Source: Anaeramoeba flamelloides
Lineage: Eukaryota > Metamonada > Anaeramoebidae
Assembly (NCBI GenBank): GCA_027625915.1
Contig: JANTQA010000029.1
Span: 7,812,001-7,876,000, forward strand
Length of the DNA: 64,000 nt
Reading direction: 5' to 3'
Numbering within the stretch: the first letter of the stretch is position 1; each line of letters begins with the position of its first letter. Position numbers and translations under genes: made by a program. The notes beneath the pieces are model-generated. The model saw only the letters and a list, made by a program, of their open reading frames with translations, was not told where the DNA came from and did not search any database. Below are positions 60,101-64,000 of the stretch, piece after piece.

Positions 60101-62746
60101 AATTGAATTTTGTTTTGATTTGATTGGAAAAATTATCGGGACTATTCATCAAATCAAATAATAATTTAAGATAAATTCATCATTTACCAATCTATTGTAG
60201 CATTATACATTACTATGAAATAAGAATACTTTGGATATTACCAATCCTAACGAAATTTAATATTCGACGGTTAATTCATTTTACAAAAGTATCTGAAATA
60301 AGAAAGGAGATGTTTCAATTTCTAAAGCCTTCGCGATCTCAGAAAAGTATAACCACAAACTAAGAATGATTATTTGAAAAGGTGTATTTTCTTATTTTTG
60401 TTCTTATTCTTTTCTTAAATATAAATTTTAGAGAAATTTCAACAATTGGTGAAATGATTTTATTTAAATGGATCACCTTAGATAAAATGCGAATTTCTTA
60501 AAGTTATTGAGAATTTAACTTGTAAAAGTAAAATATCTTTTTTTAATGAAGTAAATACATTTTTGAAATTTTGGGTGCCACTATTTATTTGAAAATGAAT
60601 GATTCAAATCATTTCTTTAACTAAATATATTGATATTTTCATAAACTAGAAGTGGAATATATCCAGAGTATAATATATTTTCATACCAACTAAAAAATGG
60701 AATTCAATAAAATGAAAAGATTGATTAAGAATAAATAAAATTAAAATCTTTTATTTCTTGATCTTATCTGTAATATTTGATACAATTACTTATTCTTAAT
60801 TTGGTTTTATTTTTAATTCTTTATGGAAATACTTTTGTTTGGAAAAGTTTTGATTAACAATTTATTTTTTATTTCAAAAGAATTTAAAAAAATGAATTTT
60901 AAAAATCCTATTTTCATTTAATTCATCTAATTCTTGATTGTGTTCAGAAAATATAATATTAATCAAATTCTTCATCAGAAATAAAGGTTTATTGTATGTG
61001 TTTGTTTGATTTGATAATTATTTCTTTTTGATTCAATTGAAAACTCAAAATAATTCTTAATTATGGTTGATATTTTTTCTTGAATTTTCCTATTATTTTT
61101 AGTTGAATCTTTTTTAACTGTTTTTTGATTCCAAGAATTCGGCCCCTTTATTTTAATTTTTGAAATAGTTTTATTTATTTATTTATAGAAAGGGGTAATT
61201 AAAGAAAAATCATCAAATAAAAAAAAGAGAAGAAGAAAAATAATTAATATATATATAAAAAATAAATTTATCATTTTCATGACCAAATAGAAACTATCCA
61301 CTGTCGTTGGGTTTTCCAGGATTTGAAAGAATTGAGTAAAATCATAGATTTTTCTCGAGTTTTTAAACCCTGAAATAGCTAGTCACCTGGGGGGGGGCAT
61401 CTTTGTTAGGTTTTCCAGAATTGTAGAGAATAGAGAAAAATCAAGGATTTTACTCAATTCTTTTGAATTTTGGAAAACCGCCGTTAGATTTTTTTTAATT
61501 TGAGAAATAAAAAGAAAATGTCTTAAATTTTTTTTTAATTTCTTAAATTAAAAAAAAGCTAGGCACTTGACGACACGTCCCCAGAATACAGAGGAGGAGT
61601 AAAAACCCGATAGAAAGTTTATCGATTATAGATAAAAATTCCACATTCCGTGATTAATAATTGGTATTCCACGACTCTCAGAGTAGGGGCACTAGGTGCC
61701 CGAATTTATATATATTTTTACTATTTAAAAGATTTTTTGTTTTCACTTTATTTTTATTATTTTTTCTTTATTACCTTAAGTTTTATAGCCATAAGAGCTT
61801 TGATAAAAAATTCCCGACAAGCGAATTTTTGAAATAGTTATCCTTTTTTTTTGACTTATCTTTTTAAAAATATTTGAAAAAGGAATTTTGAAAGGAAAAT
61901 TTTATCAAAATGTTTTGTCAAATAATAATAAATAGTAATGGGGTAAGAAATTAAAGGTTACAGATTGTTTGGGTTTATAAAAATTAAGAAGATTAAGAAA
62001 ACCAATCTTCTAAAATAGGGCTTTGGTGGATTTTTTTTTTTCATTCTTGTTTTCAACAAATTTATTTGGAACGGTGATCTTTTGTGTTTGGTCTTTCAAA
62101 AGAAAATATTTGTTTCAAAGAAACACCTTTTCGGGTATATTTTTTTGGTTTACTCTTAAATTAATTTCAATTATTTTCATAAACATCTCTTGGATCCAAA
62201 AACTAATTTAAAAAAAACCAAAAAATTGAATCAAAAAAAATGTTCAAAAAATCGAAAAATGAAAGATTCAACTCTGGATTACTTTAGTTCTTTTTCTTGA
62301 ATGAGAGAGCAGTAAATGTTTTTTTTGGTTTAAAAGTTTCGATATCTTGTGGAACTCAAAAAAATATTTTTCAGTAAGGTTTTCAAAATTAAAACTTTTA
62401 AAAAATGTGAAAATGTACTTCTTTCCTAAAAGATATATAACAATTTATGAAAATGATTGTAATTTTCAAATTATTATTCTCAAAAATAATAATAATAATT
62501 CATATGATATAATGTGACATTTGATGAATAACATGTTAATCATTCTTTTATAATATTTTTACATTATTATTAATTATTTTTTAAAATATTTATTAAATTT
62601 ATAGAACAAATTATGGTATTTGGATTTCGAAAAATTTAACAGATGGATCATCTAATTATTGTGAAACATTCAATAATAAACAATTATCAAAAAAGAAAGA
62701 TTTCAAGATATCAAGGATAGAAGTATGGGAATTAATTGAACTGTAG
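48186..62746 (+). CDS. LysM-GRAM-TLDc protein (OXR1/NCOA7-like)
   Basis: Four phase-compatible exons: 48186-48846, 49120-49261, 58217-58873 and 62605-62746, giving 533 residues. Residues 56-99 are a LysM domain (YKCKRGDTLESVAKKF, then LNNMSFNLIENGKTILVQ). Next comes a (KE)n tract of about 40 residues. A GRAM-like domain follows (FPGVLILNKNFIHFQPSL, then FKVEYQKVLDCALYPHPP) across intron 1. After a charged helical linker comes the TLDc domain, about 369-530: NQEECELLTRNLPLQF, IFIQTTEGDFFGCYIP, FQWTGKNDFYLLTTP, then NYGIWIS and a final RIEVWELIEL. This order is that of animal OXR1 and NCOA7, which protect against oxidative stress and bind V-ATPase. Introns are 273, 8955 and 3731 bp. No other exon is needed, because all joined frames fit, though a short extra exon in the 9-kb intron is not excluded. 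Confidence 0.85.
48509..48634 (+). repeat. (GAAAAA)n microsatellite coding (Lys-Glu)n
   Basis: About 20 pure hexamer units in frame, giving alternating Lys and Glu between the LysM and GRAM domains. Purity implies recent expansion, and the length is likely to vary between strains without shifting the frame. Confidence 0.9.
50020..50490. mobile_element. Repeat G copy 3
   Basis: Begins TTATGGATGGAAATGTCAAG, then TCAAGTGCCATCAAGTGCC. Two palindromic modules lie at about 50124-50182 and 50300-50366, and AATTAAAAAAAACCTAACG marks the right end. No coding capacity. Confidence 0.65.
50631..51892. mobile_element. Element L with long inverted ends
   Basis: The left end AGGATTTGATGATATC...AAGTCACAATAAAG matches the reverse complement of the right end AGGTTTTGATGATAAC...TATCACAATCTAGG. 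The similarity continues for about 100 bp through ATAATTACAATT. About 1.26 kb. The interior has a short ACTTTCAAAC tandem tract near 51600. No coding capacity. Confidence 0.5.
52400..52615. mobile_element. Repeat D, best complete copy
   Basis: CAGTCAGTTTCACTTTTAAG to CTTAAAAGTGGAACTGACTG, preceded by TA (52398-52399) and followed by TA (52616-52617). The two arms are near-perfect reverse complements over the full 216 bp. CAGT ends with TA duplication are those of Tc1/mariner-type miniature elements. Confidence 0.85.
54184..55645. mobile_element. Repeat B copy 2, interrupted by an A element
   Basis: Starts GGGATTATCGTCACCATAG after TTAA (54180-54183) and ends GTTATTCACTAATCCC before TTAA (55646-55649). 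It aligns with copy 1 (30355-31098) except for the A element at 54682-55372 and its extra TTAA. Confidence 0.8.
54682..55372. mobile_element. Repeat A copy 2, with TTAA target duplication
   Basis: Starts GGGTCTAGTCATTTACCGT and ends ACCGTAATGACTCGACCC, a near-perfect terminal inverted repeat of about 18 bp. TTAA flanks it at 54678-54681 and 55373-55376. Orientation is opposite to copies 1 and 3. The uninterrupted target is seen in B copy 1, which has one TTAA. Confidence 0.85.
56693..57237. mobile_element. Repeat E copy 2
   Basis: TATAAACTCCAATTCAAAAT to TTTTGAATTTTAGTTTA. It is closely similar to copy 1 throughout, including GGAATTATTGATCGATCAAA and CTATTTGGAACAACTCAAC. No coding capacity. 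Confidence 0.7.
59430..60905. mobile_element. Foldback element K
   Basis: 59430-59602 is almost the exact reverse complement of 60740-60905; landmarks are TTTATTTCTTGATCTTATCT and ATTTGATACAATTACTTATT followed by CTTAATTTGG. Weaker similarity continues inward (TTTTGGGTGCCACTATTTAT near 60570 against its inverse near 59860). About 1.48 kb, no coding capacity. Confidence 0.65.
59603..59691 (-). mobile_element. 5'-truncated LINE tail with 16-bp target duplication
   Basis: On the minus strand it carries the terminal 70 bp of the LINE remnant at 28 kb (TAAACAAAAATTTAG, then TTAGGGCTGTAAGAGG) and an A tail. AAAAGATTTAAATTTT occurs at both borders (59587-59602 and 59692-59707). The right arm of foldback K shows the uninterrupted site. 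Confidence 0.75.
61290..61590. mobile_element. Repeat G copy 4
   Basis: Two palindromic modules (about 61308-61375 and 61411-61482), a G9 run between them, and AAAAAAAGCTAGGCACTTGAC at the right end, which is the inverse of TCAAGTGCCTAGCTTTT at the start of copy 3. Confidence 0.65.
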
Positions 62747-62944
62747 TGTTTTGAAATCTTTTTCTAACAATGTCATTATAATAAAAAAAAAGTTTGTAAG
62801 AATATAGGGAATTATACATTCATTATTATTATTCACTTTAAAATTCTACTCAACAATATTAATTTTAATAAAATTTTTTTTTTATTAATAATATACTTTA
62901 AAAAAAAAATAAAATAAAAAAATAATTACATTTTATAAATTTTA

Positions 62945-63190
62945 TTAAAAAAATTCTTTTAATTTATCCCACAAATCTTTTAAAAAAGTTATATTTTACT
63001 TACCATTTAGTGTTTCAAAATAAATTTGATTCCATATATAATTCAATTTTGTTAAGAAATTAAATAAGAATTTCAAAAATCCTTTTTCTTTTTTTAGATC
63101 ATAGATCCGAAAAAAAGACAAGTTATTAAATATTTTTTTGTTATTAGCGATTTCTTTGGGTAAAAAACTAGATCTTTTGCAACAATGTAA
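62945..63190 (-). CDS. Possible 3' end of a gene cut by the Tc1 element
   Basis: Minus-strand frame CCKRSSFLPKEIANNKKIF, then FFRIYDLKKEKGFLKF and LTKLNYIWNQIYFETLN, ending at GGTAAGT. If the 27 bases 63003-62977 (GTAAGT to AAAAG) are removed, the frame continues DLWDKLKEFF to TAA at 62945-62947. The right end of the Tc1 element lies directly 5', so the rest of the gene would be beyond it, outside the window. An intron of 27 bp would be far shorter than others here, so the 3' end may instead be a read-through stop. Family unknown. Confidence 0.35.
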
Positions 63191-64000
63191 ACTCCATTCC
63201 ATAATTTTGGACACACCAAATATAAAAAACGGAGAAAAAATCCCTATTGAGTTAGCATATTTTCAAGAAAGAAACAGGGGCTATTACTAATTGGAAATGT
63301 TAACATTTATTTGTTTTTTGTAACTCTTTATAAACTAAAAAATAAAAATAAAAACACAAAATAAAAAAAAAGTGTGTCAAAAATTTTGGTGAGAGCATAA
63401 CAATTTTTATTTTTTTTTTCCTAAATTAAAAAAACCCATTTATTGATTGACCTTGTCGTTCAATTACTAAATTGATTCTTTTTGACATCGAGAGTACCAA
63501 ATTTTCTATTATTTTCCAGGGTATGCCCTCCCAAACTTTTATTATTTCAGCGATAAATTCTTCCTCATTATTTGGTTGTGTGTCTTTTAAACGGTTATCC
63601 ATAATACTCCAAAGATTTTCAATAGGATTTAAATCTGGAGAATTTGGTGGCCAAGGATTCAAAACATTACATCTTTGTGTTAAATACGACATTGTTTTTT
63701 TTGAAGTATGTGGCCGTGCGCCATCTTGCTGAAATATCCATTCCCATTCCCCATATTCTCGATTTGCAGATTTGATTATTTTTGAACCTTTTATGATATC
63801 ATTAATATACGTTTCTGTATTTACTGAAGAATCAATGATAATCAAATCAGTTTGAAGTCTGAAACCAATTCCTCCCCATATCATAATTTTCTTTGAAAAT
63901 TTTTTCTTTTCATCGAAAACAGAATCTTTTATATTAAAATTAAGAAAAAAATTATTTAATAAATAACAAAACAAAAAAAAAAAAAAAAAAAAAAAAAAAA
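63186..64000 (-). mobile_element. Tc1/mariner-family transposon, running off the window
   Basis: The right end TGTAAACTCCATTCCATAAT followed by TTTGGACACACC matches the termini of family E. A subterminal inverted relative (GTGTGTCAAAAATTTTGG) lies at 63373-63390. The transposase C-terminal part is at 63426-63960. The left end is not in the window. Confidence 0.8.
63426..63960 (-). CDS. Tc1-family DDE transposase, C-terminal part
   Basis: Transposase that cuts and pastes its element at TA. The frame contains KKIMIWGGIGF, the second catalytic aspartate in IFQQDGARPHTSKK, and WPPNSPDLNPIENLW with the catalytic glutamate. There are 34 residues between them, so it is DD34E, Tc1-type. The stop follows GQSINGFF. 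The first catalytic aspartate and the DNA-binding domain would be upstream, beyond a long A run and the window edge. The first residues here are Asn/Phe-rich and look like non-coding sequence, so the true exon or frame probably starts near KDSVFDEKK. No internal stop from there to the end. Whether the whole element is active cannot be judged. Confidence 0.85.

Larger units (their letters stand above)
58874..62604 (+). other. 3.7-kb third intron, splitting the TLDc domain
   Basis: Begins GTAATT immediately after the FGGG codons of TLDc and ends TTTATAG before TNYGIW, so the intron cuts the glycine-rich loop of the domain. It contains foldback element K, a LINE tail and a G copy. The rest is AT-rich, with no gene on either strand that I can support. 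Confidence 0.75.

Overview
The window is nuclear DNA of a very AT-rich unicellular eukaryote. Genes have GT-AG introns, TAA, TAG and TGA are all used as stops, homopolymer runs are everywhere, and coding sequence carries Lys/Glu/Asn/Ser low-complexity tracts. A free-living protist, possibly an Anaeramoeba-like metamonad, fits the (KE)n tracts and the large repeat load, but this is an inference from style and not from any diagnostic gene.

Layout: 1-5.4 kb has no gene I can defend. A small four-exon gene (5.4-6.3 kb, possibly Sds3/BRMS1-like) and a degraded or mis-assembled membrane-protein gene (7.3-8.0 kb, minus) are followed by a repeat cluster (8.1-10.5 kb). The splicing factor and ubiquitin ligase Prp19 spans 11.3-18.4 kb; its 5.3-kb second intron holds a broken low-complexity gene on the other strand. 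Repeats fill 18.5-23.5 kb. An orphan coding exon and an acidic protein gene lie at 24.3-25.4 kb. A four-deep nest of mobile elements occupies 25.8-27.8 kb, followed by a LINE remnant and more repeats. A five-exon CBL/calcineurin-B-like EF-hand gene lies at 33.0-35.3 kb (minus), and a cysteine-motif, Lys/Asn-rich protein gene with a frame break in a G-tract at 40.3-42.0 kb (minus). From 48.2 to 62.7 kb one gene for a LysM-GRAM-TLDc (OXR1/NCOA7-like) protein carries introns of about 9.0 and 3.7 kb packed with repeats. The window ends in a Tc1-family transposase that runs off the edge.

The strongest theme is the repeat ecology. At least three related non-autonomous families (A, B, C) begin with GGG next to TTAA and duplicate TTAA, shown directly by insertions into other repeats. 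A palindromic 195-215 bp family (D) has CAGT-type ends flanked by TA. Family E looks like a deletion derivative of the Tc1 element at the right edge. There are also long-armed foldback elements (F, K, L), a family built from palindromic modules (G), and a 5'-truncated LINE tail with a 16-bp target duplication. These elements, rather than coding sequence, account for most of the length of the large genes.

The identifiable genes are ordinary eukaryotic housekeeping and stress functions: pre-mRNA splicing (Prp19), calcium sensing (EF-hand), and a TLDc protein of the family that acts on oxidation resistance and V-ATPase. No operon-like grouping is implied. I recognised no tRNA, rRNA, CRISPR array, virus-derived element or toxin gene.
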